A stretch of 64,000 nucleotides of DNA from Candidatus Thiodiazotropha sp. (ex Monitilora ramsayi) (lineage in GTDB: Bacteria; Pseudomonadota; Gammaproteobacteria; Chromatiales; Chromatiaceae). Positions 35,195 to 43,948 of this stretch are shown here, in pieces. A program made the position numbers and the translations under genes. The notes under the pieces were generated by a model. That model worked only from the letters and a program-made list of their open reading frames with translations. It had not been told where the DNA came from and searched no databases. The stretch covers positions 310,001 through 374,000 of the forward strand of contig JAHXIO010000001.1 of assembly GCA_025655595.1 (NCBI GenBank). Reading direction: 5' to 3'. The first letter of the stretch is position 1; the number at the start of each line of letters is the position of its first letter.

Positions 35195-35955
35195 TGGGAG
35201 ATCCCCTCCTCGCCGTCGATGTGCCGCAGCGTTGGTTGACCCTGCGCGACCCTCGGGTACGTATATTGAGCGTGTTCGGGTTTGCTTTGGTGGTACTGGC
35301 GCTTGATGATCTTTTGTTGTTGATGTCTACGCTGCTCCTTGCCGTCGGCCTGGCGGTCGCAGCGGGTTTGGGTCCGACATTGATCATCAAACGTCTGGCC
35401 GCACTGGAAGGGTTCATGCTGGTGCTGTGTATCCTCCTGCCCTTCTCCGTACCGGGCGAGACCTGGTTCCGGGTGGGTGCGTTCAGCGCCACCTGGGAGG
35501 GATTGCAAATGGCCGTTGCCATCCTGCTTAAAGCCAACACTGTCGTACTGGCGCTGCTGGCGCTGGTAGGGACCATGGAGCCGGTGGTGCTCGGCCACGC
35601 CCTGGCCCAACTCAAGGTGCCGGAGAAACTTGTCCATCTCTTTCTTTTCACTATCCGTTATCTCGACCTGTTCCACAGCGAATATCATCGTCTGCACAGA
35701 GCGATGGTTGCCCGTGGTTTTGTGGCGAGAAGCGATCTGCATACCTGGCGCTCCCTGGGCTGGCTGGTCGGTATGTTGCTGGTGCGAAGCCTGAGACGCT
35801 CCCAACGGATTCTTGCCGCAATGAAGTGCCGGGGTTTCAGTGGCCGGTTTTACCTCATGGACGGTCAAACCTGGGAACGTGGCGATACGTTGTTCGCCCT
35901 CTTGTCGATTGGGGTGATGATCGGCCTGCTGTTCATGAATGGTCGGGCAGTATGA
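35194..35955 (+). CDS. cbiQ: ECF transporter T component CbiQ
   Basis: A 253-residue inner-membrane protein from the ATG at 35194, which shares a base with the preceding stop. It has about six hydrophobic helices and the two coupling motifs of T components, the first near HRAMVARGF and the second at ILAAMKCRGFSG (AxxxRG type), which contact the ATPase. It couples ATP hydrolysis to nickel/cobalt movement through CbiM. It overlaps the next gene by four bases (ATGA). Confidence 0.92.
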   Translation: MGDPLLAVDVPQRWLTLRDPRVRILSVFGFALVVLALDDLLLLMSTLLLAVGLAVAAGLGPTLIIKRLAALEGFMLVLCILLPFSVPGETWFRVGAFSATWEGLQMAVAILLKANTVVLALLALVGTMEPVVLGHALAQLKVPEKLVHLFLFTIRYLDLFHSEYHRLHRAMVARGFVARSDLHTWRSLGWLVGMLLVRSLRRSQRILAAMKCRGFSGRFYLMDGQTWERGDTLFALLSIGVMIGLLFMNGRAV

Positions 35956-36725
35956 TGCCGCTCTTATCTCTCGAGAAGGTCAGTTTCAGCTATCCGGGAC
36001 ATCCGGTTTTGCATGAGATCGAATTCGAGCTCCATCGGGGCGAGCGGGTTGCGTTGGTGGGTGAAAACGGGGCCGGGAAAAGCACCCTGTTGCAGTTGAC
36101 TGTCGGTCTTCACCCACTCGTGAGTGGACGTATCATTGCCTATGATCAGCCATGTGAATCCGAGAAGGCGTTCCGCCAGGTCCGGCTGCGTACCGGGTTA
36201 CTGTTCCAGGATCCGGACGATCAGCTCTTCTGTCCGACGGTATTGGAGGATGTTGCCTTCGGTCCGCTCAATCAGGGCAGGTCCCGACAGGAGGCGGAGG
36301 AGATTGCCCATGACACCCTGGGAACGCTGGGACTCGACGCGTTGGCCCATCGTGTCACCCACAAGCTCTCCGGGGGAGAAAAGCGACTGGTATCCCTGGC
36401 GACTGTGCTGGCCATGCAGCCGGAGGTTCTGCTTCTGGATGAACCTACCAACGGTCTCGATGAAAAGACCGAGCAGCGTATGATCCGGCATCTCGAGGGT
36501 CTCTCCCAGGCCATGGTCTTCATTTCGCACGACCGACGATTCGTCGAGCGGCTGGCGACCCGTGCCGTGCTACTGAAGGATGGCATGCTGCACGACGCCG
36601 TCCTGCATACCCATCCTCACAACCATACCCATTCCCATCTCCATATCCATGCTGCCGAGGGTCTGGATCACGGTCATGCATCCGGGGAGTTGCCCCCTGA
36701 GCATGGCGATCATCAACATGGATGA
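35952..36725 (+). CDS. cbiO: ECF transporter ATPase CbiO with histidine-rich tail
   Basis: A 257-residue ABC ATPase. Walker A is GENGAGKST, the Q loop is LLFQDPDDQLFC (the form typical of ECF ATPases), the signature is LSGGEKRLVSLA and Walker B is LLLDEPTNGLDE. It powers the importer. The last 44 residues hold 14 histidines (HTHPHNHTHSHLHIH and a second cluster), a likely nickel-binding store or sensor. The start ATG overlaps the cbiQ stop; a second ATG three bases on is equally possible. Confidence 0.94.
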   Translation: MMPLLSLEKVSFSYPGHPVLHEIEFELHRGERVALVGENGAGKSTLLQLTVGLHPLVSGRIIAYDQPCESEKAFRQVRLRTGLLFQDPDDQLFCPTVLEDVAFGPLNQGRSRQEAEEIAHDTLGTLGLDALAHRVTHKLSGGEKRLVSLATVLAMQPEVLLLDEPTNGLDEKTEQRMIRHLEGLSQAMVFISHDRRFVERLATRAVLLKDGMLHDAVLHTHPHNHTHSHLHIHAAEGLDHGHASGELPPEHGDHQHG

Positions 36726-36809
36726 CTGTGTAACTTTTGCTACATAAACCGTCTGCTCTTCCTTTTAGTCTGTCTCCACCGGTTTCTCGAATATCAGCAG
36801 GAGACAGAC

Positions 36810-37115
36810 ATGCAACCGATGAAGTTCTATATCGATACCCACGACAGTGCCAGTGAGACATTTCCCGCCGGGCTGACGCCGGAGCAGTTTGAGCGCTTTT
36901 ATGCCAGTTATGAAAAGGCCTGCTACGAAGAGGATGTCGTCCCTCTGCGGGTCCATGTAGGTTACGGGGATGGACGGGCATTCTGTTTCACCATGGCACC
37001 CGATGCCGACGCGGTCAGGCGTGCGCACGAAAAGGTCGGGTTGCCTTTCGACACCATTACCGAGGTGACGACAGCAACACCCGGAGATACATTCTTCAAG
37101 TGCACTGCAGCCTAG
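36810..37115 (+). CDS. DUF4242 / SCO4226-type nickel-binding protein
   Basis: A 101-residue protein with the DUF4242 pattern MKFYIDTHDSASETFPAGLT, a helix with FERFYASYEKACYEED, and HVGYGDGRAFCFTMAPDADA, then HEKVGLPFDTITEV. Streptomyces SCO4226 of this family binds nickel. The site 84 bases after cbiO and the strong ribosome site (AGGAGA) suggest it works with the importer, perhaps as a nickel buffer or sensor. Cys and His residues in the fold could bind metal. Function is inferred from family and position. Confidence 0.8.
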   Translation: MQPMKFYIDTHDSASETFPAGLTPEQFERFYASYEKACYEEDVVPLRVHVGYGDGRAFCFTMAPDADAVRRAHEKVGLPFDTITEVTTATPGDTFFKCTAA

Positions 37116-37129
37116 GCAGTTTTTGGGGC

Positions 37130-37181
37130 CGGCGTGGGGAGTAAGAAGTAGATTGCGTGCTCCCCATGCCGACTGCTTTTT
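37130..37181 (+). terminator. intrinsic terminator after the nickel module
   Basis: A 12-base stem with one G-T pair, CGGCGTGGGGAG / CTCCCCATGCCG, and an 18-base loop is followed by ACTGCTTTTTATC. A smaller hairpin (ACTGC/GCAGT) overlaps the preceding stop and is followed by five T. Confidence 0.6.
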
Positions 37182-37223
37182 ATCTCAAAACCGATACAAA
37201 TTTGTTGGTAGCAGGTGGCAGCT

Positions 37224-38663
37224 ATGATAAACGGCGATATGAATCTCATCCTGGTAGCCGTTGTTGCGCTAGTCGTCGGAGTGGCCGTGACCATAGCAAT
37301 GGTGCGTTACGACCTGGGGCCCAAGGGCAGGTTGGCCAGGGGAGGTCAGTGGCTCTTGGCAACGGCATTGGGAACCGGGGTGTTAGCATTTGCCGTCAAG
37401 CTTGTGTTGATCGTGGCCATAGCCAGCCTGCCCGAGTTAACGATCGATCCGTTCATTGAGAAAGATCCTATCGCGCGACCGGCGTCTGTTAGAGATCCGT
37501 TAGACGGCCTTCTGGCCTCGTCGCGTTTTCTGTGGCAACCCATCTCTGAGAATGAATCGGGTGCTGCTGCGGTGTCAGAAAACAAACAGAACGAAACCGC
37601 ATACATTTGGCAGACATTGCCGGATACCGCGCCAGCACCTGCGCAGAATCCCACCACGCCGGATAAGACCGAGTTGGGGGAGAGGCTCTTCTTCGATACC
37701 GACCTGTCGCGGGACGGCAGCCTCTCCTGTAGCTCCTGTCACGATGTATTGGGTGGCAGCGGGGGGGATGGCCGTCCCACATCTGTCGGTATCAACGGCC
37801 AGGTTGGCGGCCGAAATGCGCCGACGGTATGGAATACGGCATTTCAGTCACACCTCTTCTGGGACGGTCGTGCCGCCTCCCTGGAGGAACAGGCGAAGGG
37901 ACCGCTTGTCAATCCTGTGGAGATGGGCATGCCGTCACTGGAGGCGGTCGAGTCGAGAGTGCGTGAGAAGCCTGAATACCGTGAGGCCTTCGACAAGGCA
38001 TTCGGAAAGGGACAGCCGATCACCATCGACCGTATTGCCGAGGCGATTGCCGCTTACGAACGAACACTGATTACCACAGACTCACCCTATGACCGTTTTG
38101 TGCGTGGTGATCTCGATGCACTGTCGCCGGCGCAACTCCGTGGTATGTCCCTGTTTCAGCGTGTCGGATGTGTGCAGTGCCATTATGGTCCCAACTTCAG
38201 CGGCGCCAGCCTGTTCGATGCGCGCACGCCCTTTCGCATATTCCCGGTCTATCCCACGCCCTATGAGACGAGCTACAAACTCACCGAGGACAGTGGTGCA
38301 TCACCCGCTGGCAGCGGCCGCGGCAGCTGGCGTGTGCCCTCGCTGCGCAATGTGGCTTTAACCGGGCCATGGTTTCATAACGGTTCTGTCAACGATCTTG
38401 AGGAAGCGGTTCGCATCATGTCGAGTGTGCAGTTGGGGTATACCGGACGTTATCTGGTGTGGTCCGACAGCCACAAGGTGATGACTGAACTGAATGGTCC
38501 GGTGCTGGATGATGAGAGCGTGGCTGACATCGTTGCCTTTTTGCATGCACTGAGCAGTGATGAGCTGGTAAGACGCATTGCAAATAAAGGAGATGATTAC
38601 TCTCAGGAGAGAGGTCCGATGACAGCCGGGCTTGAGCGTCAGCGGTTGTCGACAGCAAAATGA
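37224..38663 (+). CDS. membrane-anchored di-haem cytochrome c peroxidase
   Basis: This protein of about 479 residues starts at ATG 37224, six bases after AGGTGG. Two membrane helices lie in the first 75 residues, in place of a normal signal peptide. The peroxidase part has two haem c sites, CSSCH at 169-173 and CVQCH at 316-320, with the surrounding CcpA/MauG pattern (LGERLFFDTDLSRDGSLS, SVGINGQVGGRNAPTVWN, LFWDGRAASLEEQAKGP, VPSLRNVALTGPWFHNGSV). It would reduce peroxide in the periplasm using electrons from a cytochrome. It overlaps the regulator gene by four bases, unusual for this family. Confidence 0.9.
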   Translation: MINGDMNLILVAVVALVVGVAVTIAMVRYDLGPKGRLARGGQWLLATALGTGVLAFAVKLVLIVAIASLPELTIDPFIEKDPIARPASVRDPLDGLLASSRFLWQPISENESGAAAVSENKQNETAYIWQTLPDTAPAPAQNPTTPDKTELGERLFFDTDLSRDGSLSCSSCHDVLGGSGGDGRPTSVGINGQVGGRNAPTVWNTAFQSHLFWDGRAASLEEQAKGPLVNPVEMGMPSLEAVESRVREKPEYREAFDKAFGKGQPITIDRIAEAIAAYERTLITTDSPYDRFVRGDLDALSPAQLRGMSLFQRVGCVQCHYGPNFSGASLFDARTPFRIFPVYPTPYETSYKLTEDSGASPAGSGRGSWRVPSLRNVALTGPWFHNGSVNDLEEAVRIMSSVQLGYTGRYLVWSDSHKVMTELNGPVLDDESVADIVAFLHALSSDELVRRIANKGDDYSQERGPMTAGLERQRLSTAK

Positions 38664-39415
38664 GTGCACCCGCATTGGAGGTGATTGATCAAATGGACAT
38701 GGTAAGCTGTAATCCGCGTGTTGCTGCAAAGGCGCGAAGTACACAGGAATCCGTGATGGCAAGGTCTGAAGCCCCCAATCCGTTGGCGAATCTCTCACCT
38801 ACCGGACGAGTCTTACTGGAAAAAGGCGTGCAGCGGATCCAATTCGATCGCGCTGCACCGGTGATCCACAAGGGGCAGCAGGTCTCCGGCGCCTATCTGG
38901 TTACCCAAGGCCAGCTGCGCGTCTATACCTATACCCCGCAAGGTAACGAGGCGACGCTCTATTTCATCCGGCCGGGGGAGACCTGCGTGCTGGCACTCAA
39001 CTGTCTGTTCAACGATCTACGCTATCCCGCCTGGGTCGAGACCGATGCTGGGACCTGTGTGGATGTCGTGCCCGGTCCTCTTTATCGACGACTTTTCGAA
39101 AGTGAATCTTCAGTGCAGGATCTTACCGTCAAGACTCTCTCCACCCTGGTCTTTCGCCTGATGGATGAACTGGAGCAGATTCACGCCTGCACGCTGGATC
39201 AGCGCCTGGCCAGTTTTATCCTCAGCAATGCATCGGATGCCGGCGAGCTGCGTATGACCCAGCAGATGCTGGCGGACCATCTCGGCACGACCCGGGAGGT
39301 GATAGCTCGCCTGATGCAGGGGTTTGTGGCGGATGACCTGGTCACGACCGGACGCGGTCTGGTGACCATCAACGATAGCGTACGCCTCGCTCAACTGGTC
39401 AGTGAACATGAGTAA
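38660..39415 (+). CDS. Crp/Fnr family transcriptional regulator
   Basis: A 251-residue regulator with a cyclic nucleotide-binding-like domain (GAYLVTQGQLRVYTYTPQGN, then LYFIRPGETCVLALNCLFND) and a C-terminal winged helix (MTQQMLADHLGTTREVIARL). The N-terminal cysteines of Fnr are not arranged as a 4Fe-4S site, though a Cys pair (CVLALNC) lies in the sensor domain. That pair resembles regulators responding to redox or nitric oxide, but the ligand is unknown. The start overlaps the peroxidase stop, so it likely controls its own operon. Confidence 0.88.
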   Translation: MSAPALEVIDQMDMVSCNPRVAAKARSTQESVMARSEAPNPLANLSPTGRVLLEKGVQRIQFDRAAPVIHKGQQVSGAYLVTQGQLRVYTYTPQGNEATLYFIRPGETCVLALNCLFNDLRYPAWVETDAGTCVDVVPGPLYRRLFESESSVQDLTVKTLSTLVFRLMDELEQIHACTLDQRLASFILSNASDAGELRMTQQMLADHLGTTREVIARLMQGFVADDLVTTGRGLVTINDSVRLAQLVSEHE

Positions 39416-39798
39416 CGCTTGATGATCAGTTCTGCTTGCCGATCGGATTAGTGTTAACGGGCCCTATGGCCTGTTAAGAACGGCACATACTTAAGCGGAC
39501 ATCGCTAGGGTGATATGAGGATTTTCTCAGATTTTCACCATCGGAATGCTGGGGCAGGGCCCCACCAAAACAAACTGGAAGCCCGCACGACCCCTTCTAT
39601 TGTGAATCAAATCCCTTTAAGCATGCGCCTTCGGGCCTGTAACCACTAACCCAATAGGCCATGGTTTCCCTCTTGAATCTCACCCTGGATCACAATGACT
39701 GAAGGTCCCTGACTGCCTCCTATTGGAGCCGGTCTGATAAAGATATCCCACGCAGGACCGACAAACATAGAAGGTTTCTAAGTAGGTCTAAACGCGAC
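39416..39798. other. 383-base region without gene
   Basis: This region separates the Crp/Fnr gene from the export cluster. It contains a hairpin at 39454-39477 (TTAACGGGCC-CTAT-GGCCTGTTAA, one G-T pair), which may end the regulator transcript, and a dispersed hairpin at 39548-39580. The rest should hold the promoter of the cluster that starts at 39799; no element is recognisable. Confidence 0.5.
39548..39580. repeat. dispersed hairpin repeat, copy 2
   Basis: The core GGGGC-AGG-GCCCC followed by ACCAAAACAAACTGGAA matches copy 1 at 27617-27650 closely. The stem here is shorter (five base pairs). Both copies are intergenic. Confidence 0.5.
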
Positions 39799-41559
39799 AT
39801 GCCTTCAGAGTCTGCGCGGATTGCAGAGAGATGGATGGAAAAACTCTCACACCTAATCAGTGGTGTAGGTTCCGCCGTGGTGGTGGAATTCCCCCTGTCG
39901 GAGGCGGAGAGTGTCCATCTCTGGCCGCCAGGAGAGGCAGGAGAGGCAGGAGAGGCAGGAGAGGGATCACTGGCCGATCTCGCGATGGAAGCCGCGACAT
40001 CACGTCGACAGATTGTGAAGCCGTCAATGGAGGAGACAGCGGATCGTCCCGATCTGATGGCGGTGCCGTTGATTGCGGGAGAGCGTCTGCTGGGCGGTGC
40101 GGCGATAGCCCTGACTCAACGCTCCGATGCGAAACGGAGAGCCGCCATGCAGGCCCTGCAGTGGGGCAAGCAGTGGTTGGAGTGGATGCTGGAAGAGGGC
40201 AGTGACGACGATCTGCCTCTGCTTCACTGGCTGAACGAGATATCGGAGAAGCCAACTGCCGGCGGCGATATCGTCGATGACCTCATCTCCCGCTTCCGAT
40301 GTGATCGGGCCACCCTCACCATCGGTGATCACCGTTCATTGGAGATCCTGGCGACGCGGCCCAAGGTTGAGATCACAAAGGAGACCGGCCTGGTGCGCGC
40401 TTTCAAGGAGGCGATGTTCGAGGCGATGGACCAGGCGTGCCTGCTGCACTACCCCGCCATGCTCGAAGCGGGGGAGAAGACCCTGCGCTTTCATCAAGCC
40501 CTGGCCGGGAAGATCGGTCCATCCACCCTGCTCACCCTGCCGCTCAGGGTGGATGGAGAGACGTTGGGCGCCTTGCTGCTGGAGCGTCACCGGGATGAAC
40601 CCTTTACTGAGTCTGAGATCCGGCAGTGCCGTCAACTTACCGCCCTGGCCGGGGTGGTATTGAGTCAACGCCACCGGGCCGAGAGACCGATCTTTCAGCT
40701 GTTGCGTGAGCGGTTGCGGACCCGCCTAGCAGATTGGCTGGGTGCAAGGACACTGTGGCTGAAGGTCTCGCTGCTGCTGGCGGCAGTGATGATCGCTCTG
40801 CTCGGGTGGATCGACGGCGACTACCGCATTAACGCCGATGCGGCCCTGGAAGGCAGGGTGCAGCGCATGGTGATCGCCCCCTATGACGGCTACCTCAAGC
40901 AGTCCCACGTGAAGGCGGGGGACCTGGTCGATGAGGGCACGGTACTGTGTGAGCTGGATGACCGCGACCTGCGGCTGGAGCGGGCGAAATGGGAGACCCA
41001 GCTGGCCAAGCTGGAGAAGGAGCAGCGGGAGGCAATGGCTTCCCACGAGCGCGCACGGGTGGCCATTCTGCAGGCACAGCGACAGGAGGCCCAGGCGGAG
41101 CTCGATCTGGTGCAGAAGAAAGTGGCGCGCAGCCGGATAGTGGCGCCCCTGAGCGGTGTCGTCGTCAGTGGCGATCTCAGCCAATCCCTGGGTGCTCCCT
41201 TGAAACGCGGTGATGTGTTGTTCCAGGTCGCACCCCTGGACAGCTACCGGGTGATGCTGCAGGTGGATGAGCTGGATATCGGGGACGTGCAGCCGGGTCA
41301 GGACGGTCGCCTGATCCTGACCGGGTTTCCTCACCGGATGCATGCGTTTCAGGTCAAACGCGTCCTGCCACTCTCCACCGCAGAGGAGGGCAGGCATCTC
41401 TTCACCTTGGAAGCGGAGCTGGCTGAGACGGTTGAAGGGCTGCGGCCCGGCATGCAGGGGATGGCGAAGATAGATGCCGGTGAGAGAAGCCTGCTGTGGC
41501 TGGCCACCCATCGGTTGGTCGATTGGTTGCGTTTGCAACTCTGGGGCTGGTGGGGCTGA
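39799..41559 (+). CDS. GAF domain-HlyD membrane fusion protein
   Basis: This 586-residue fusion has a variable N-terminal segment with a GEA repeat (residues 45-54), a GAF-like cytoplasmic sensor domain at about residues 150-300 (DRATLTIGDHRSLEILATRP, STLLTLPLRVDGETLGALLL), one membrane helix (about 318-338) and a HlyD-type periplasmic adaptor. The adaptor has biotinyl-lipoyl halves (YDGYLKQSHVKAGDLVDEGT; RSRIVAPLSGVVVSGDLSQS) around a coiled coil. HlyD proteins bridge inner-membrane pumps to outer-membrane channels; a GAF domain on one is unusual. It overlaps the next gene by one base. I infer a role in moving the giant protein encoded downstream. Confidence 0.82.
   Translation: MPSESARIAERWMEKLSHLISGVGSAVVVEFPLSEAESVHLWPPGEAGEAGEAGEGSLADLAMEAATSRRQIVKPSMEETADRPDLMAVPLIAGERLLGGAAIALTQRSDAKRRAAMQALQWGKQWLEWMLEEGSDDDLPLLHWLNEISEKPTAGGDIVDDLISRFRCDRATLTIGDHRSLEILATRPKVEITKETGLVRAFKEAMFEAMDQACLLHYPAMLEAGEKTLRFHQALAGKIGPSTLLTLPLRVDGETLGALLLERHRDEPFTESEIRQCRQLTALAGVVLSQRHRAERPIFQLLRERLRTRLADWLGARTLWLKVSLLLAAVMIALLGWIDGDYRINADAALEGRVQRMVIAPYDGYLKQSHVKAGDLVDEGTVLCELDDRDLRLERAKWETQLAKLEKEQREAMASHERARVAILQAQRQEAQAELDLVQKKVARSRIVAPLSGVVVSGDLSQSLGAPLKRGDVLFQVAPLDSYRVMLQVDELDIGDVQPGQDGRLILTGFPHRMHAFQVKRVLPLSTAEEGRHLFTLEAELAETVEGLRPGMQGMAKIDAGERSLLWLATHRLVDWLRLQLWGWWG
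39931..39966 (+). repeat. 9-base tandem repeat within the GAF-HlyD gene
   Basis: Three perfect GGAGAGGCA units and one imperfect unit encode (GEA)n. Copy-number slippage would change protein length without breaking the frame. It lies in an N-terminal linker. Confidence 0.8.
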
Positions 41560-43709
41560 TGACTCAGCAGCGGCGGGATGCGGTTCCGGTCGATGCGCTT
41601 TGGCGACAGATAGCCGAGGCCAGGCCCTCCCTTAACCCGCAGATCAGGATACGGCGACAGCGCTATGCCGGTGAGACCTGGTATCTGCTGCAGGATCCGA
41701 TCCGCGAACGCCATTTTCGTCTCTCTCCCGCCGCCTATCATCTGTTGGATCGCTTCAATGGCGAGCGGAGTCTGCAGGAGATCTGGCAGGTGACACAGGC
41801 AGGGTGGCAGGATCCACCGACGCAGAACGACTTTATCCGTCTCCTGATGCAGTTGCAGGGTGTGGGCGCACTGCAGGAGAAGCCGGGCAGTGATTCGCTG
41901 AAGCTGCTGGAGCGAAGAGAAAAACCGCGTCGATGGCTGACTCAGTGGCGCAATCCTCTCTCTCTGCGACTGCCGTTGTGGGATCCGGACAGGTTGTTGG
42001 ATCGGTTGCTGCCTGGTCTGCGGATCTTCTTCGGTCGTCCGGCGTTTCTGATCTGGCTGTTGCTGGTCGGTGCCGGCCTGCTGCAGACGGGGACTCACTG
42101 GCCGGAGATCTCCCGGCATGTCACTAGCCAGCTGTTGTCGGCACAGAATCTTGTCCTGATGGGGTTGGCCTATCTTATCATGAAGGCGCTGCATGAGCTG
42201 GCTCACGGCATCGCCGTCAAACATTGGGGGGGTGAGGTCCATCAGGTCGGCGTGCTCTTCCTCGCCTTGATCCCCATGCCCTATGTGGACGCATCGGCCT
42301 CGGCGGGGTTTGCCGAGCGGCGGGCTCGCATGGCGGTGGGGGCGGCAGGGATCATGACGGAGATGGCGCTCGCTGCTTTGGCTCTCTGGCTCTGGCTCGC
42401 CACGGAACCGGGTACAGTCAATGCCCTGGCCTATAACATGATGCTGATCGGCGGTGTCTCGACCCTGCTGGTGAATGGCAATCCGTTGTTAAAATTCGAC
42501 GGCTACTACGTCTTTTCAGATCTGCTCGACATCCCCAATCTCTCTACCCGCGCCAACCGTTATCTCGGCTATCTGATACAGCGTTATCTCTTCGGTCTGG
42601 AGGCAGTGGAGTCACCTGCGGACAGCGGTTGGGAGCGGGGTTGGTTTGTCGGTTACGGCATTGCAGCCTTCTGCTACCGGCTCTTCATCCTCTTGACCAT
42701 CGCCCTCTTCGTGGCGGGGCGCTATCCGGTGGTCGGTAAGGTTATTGCCCTCTGGGCGCTGATCGGCATGGTATTACTGCCGCTATCGAAACAGCTCAAA
42801 TATCTGCTCATCAGTCCCAGACTGCAGCATCGGCGAACCCGTCCTCTGCTGGTCACGGGGTTGGCTGTGATGGGCGTCTCGGTGATGCTTTTTCTTGTGC
42901 CGGCACCCCATGCCACCCTTGCCCATGGGGTGATCATGCCACCGGACGGGGTCGAGGTCAGAGCGGGAACGGCGGGGCGGGTGGCGAGATTGCGGGTCGA
43001 TGCTGATCAGACAGTGGCGGCGGGAGAGCCGTTGTTGGAGCTGGAGGATTCTTTTCTGCAGGCTAGGGTGGAGAGTCTCCGTGGTCATCTCAAGGCGCTT
43101 CGTCTGGAGCGAGACGCCCTGTTAGGAGGGCAGGAGACCGTGAAAGCGGAGATCCTACGGGATGAGATTGCCCTGGTGGAGGCCGACCTTGCCCGGCAGA
43201 CCCTGAAAACCGATGCTTTGACGGTGAGAAGTCCCTCCGAAGGACGTCTCTACCTGCAGCAGCCGAACGATCTGCCCGGCGCCTACCTGGCGCAGGGGGA
43301 GCTGATTGGATATGCCATCGATGATCAGTCGCCGGTGATCCGCGTGGCTGTCACGCAGCAGGATATCGGCCTGATACGTGAATCGACCCTGAGCGTGGAG
43401 GCGAGATACGCGGCAAGACCGTCCGAGGCGTTGCCCGTCAGACTGGCGCGCGTCGTGCCGTCGTCTCAACAGACCCTGCCCAGCCCAGTTCTCGGTGCGG
43501 CGGGTGGTGGTCCCATACCGCTTCACGCCCTCGATGAGGACGGTACCCGGTCGCTGCAACCCGTGTTCGAGCTGTTGCTCCATCCTGAAGTCCCGTTGCA
43601 ACGGCTTGGGGAGCGTGTCGTGGTGAGGTTCGATCACGGTAGCGCGCCACTGGGATGGCAGTGGTACCGCAAACTGAGACAGTTGTTTCTGAAGCGTTTG
43701 GGCGTTTGA
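41559..43709 (+). CDS. PqqD-like / M50 metalloprotease / HlyD fusion
   Basis: This protein of about 716 residues starts at ATG 41559, in TGATG with the preceding stop. The N-terminus resembles PqqD-type peptide-binding domains (YLLQDPIRERHFRLSPAAYH). A membrane domain follows with the site-2-protease zinc motif HELAH at 212-216 and the distal Asp ligand at 314 (NPLLKFDGYY). After further helices comes a HlyD-like part with split lipoyl segments (GTAGRVARLRVDADQTVAAG; SPSEGRLYLQQPNDLPG). An intact zinc site argues for intramembrane proteolysis, and the adaptor part for transport. Similar fusions are annotated 'HlyD/peptidase M50' and have no settled function. Confidence 0.83.
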   Translation: MTQQRRDAVPVDALWRQIAEARPSLNPQIRIRRQRYAGETWYLLQDPIRERHFRLSPAAYHLLDRFNGERSLQEIWQVTQAGWQDPPTQNDFIRLLMQLQGVGALQEKPGSDSLKLLERREKPRRWLTQWRNPLSLRLPLWDPDRLLDRLLPGLRIFFGRPAFLIWLLLVGAGLLQTGTHWPEISRHVTSQLLSAQNLVLMGLAYLIMKALHELAHGIAVKHWGGEVHQVGVLFLALIPMPYVDASASAGFAERRARMAVGAAGIMTEMALAALALWLWLATEPGTVNALAYNMMLIGGVSTLLVNGNPLLKFDGYYVFSDLLDIPNLSTRANRYLGYLIQRYLFGLEAVESPADSGWERGWFVGYGIAAFCYRLFILLTIALFVAGRYPVVGKVIALWALIGMVLLPLSKQLKYLLISPRLQHRRTRPLLVTGLAVMGVSVMLFLVPAPHATLAHGVIMPPDGVEVRAGTAGRVARLRVDADQTVAAGEPLLELEDSFLQARVESLRGHLKALRLERDALLGGQETVKAEILRDEIALVEADLARQTLKTDALTVRSPSEGRLYLQQPNDLPGAYLAQGELIGYAIDDQSPVIRVAVTQQDIGLIRESTLSVEARYAARPSEALPVRLARVVPSSQQTLPSPVLGAAGGGPIPLHALDEDGTRSLQPVFELLLHPEVPLQRLGERVVVRFDHGSAPLGWQWYRKLRQLFLKRLGV

Positions 43710-43948
43710 TGGAACTATCGCTCTAGCGGTATGGCAGGAATGGCGATCCTCGAATAGGAATTCACCTCATTAAATACTTAATTTGAGTAGGGTTTCTCGC
43801 CGTGTTTGGTAAAGAAATCCCTTGTTTAGACGCTATCTAAAATAATTGGTTGGAAATTAGGAAAGGGATTCTGATGCTGCGGCGATTCCAGGTGGACTGC
43901 CGCCGGTCATCACTTGTCCTGGATTATTAGGGTTGCGAACGATTACCT

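Noticed and set aside
43710-43948. Regulatory hairpin between the M50 and SPOR adaptor genes
   Set aside because: AAATCCCTT and AAGGGATTC form an imperfect inverted repeat with a loop of nearly 50 bases, which is not convincing.
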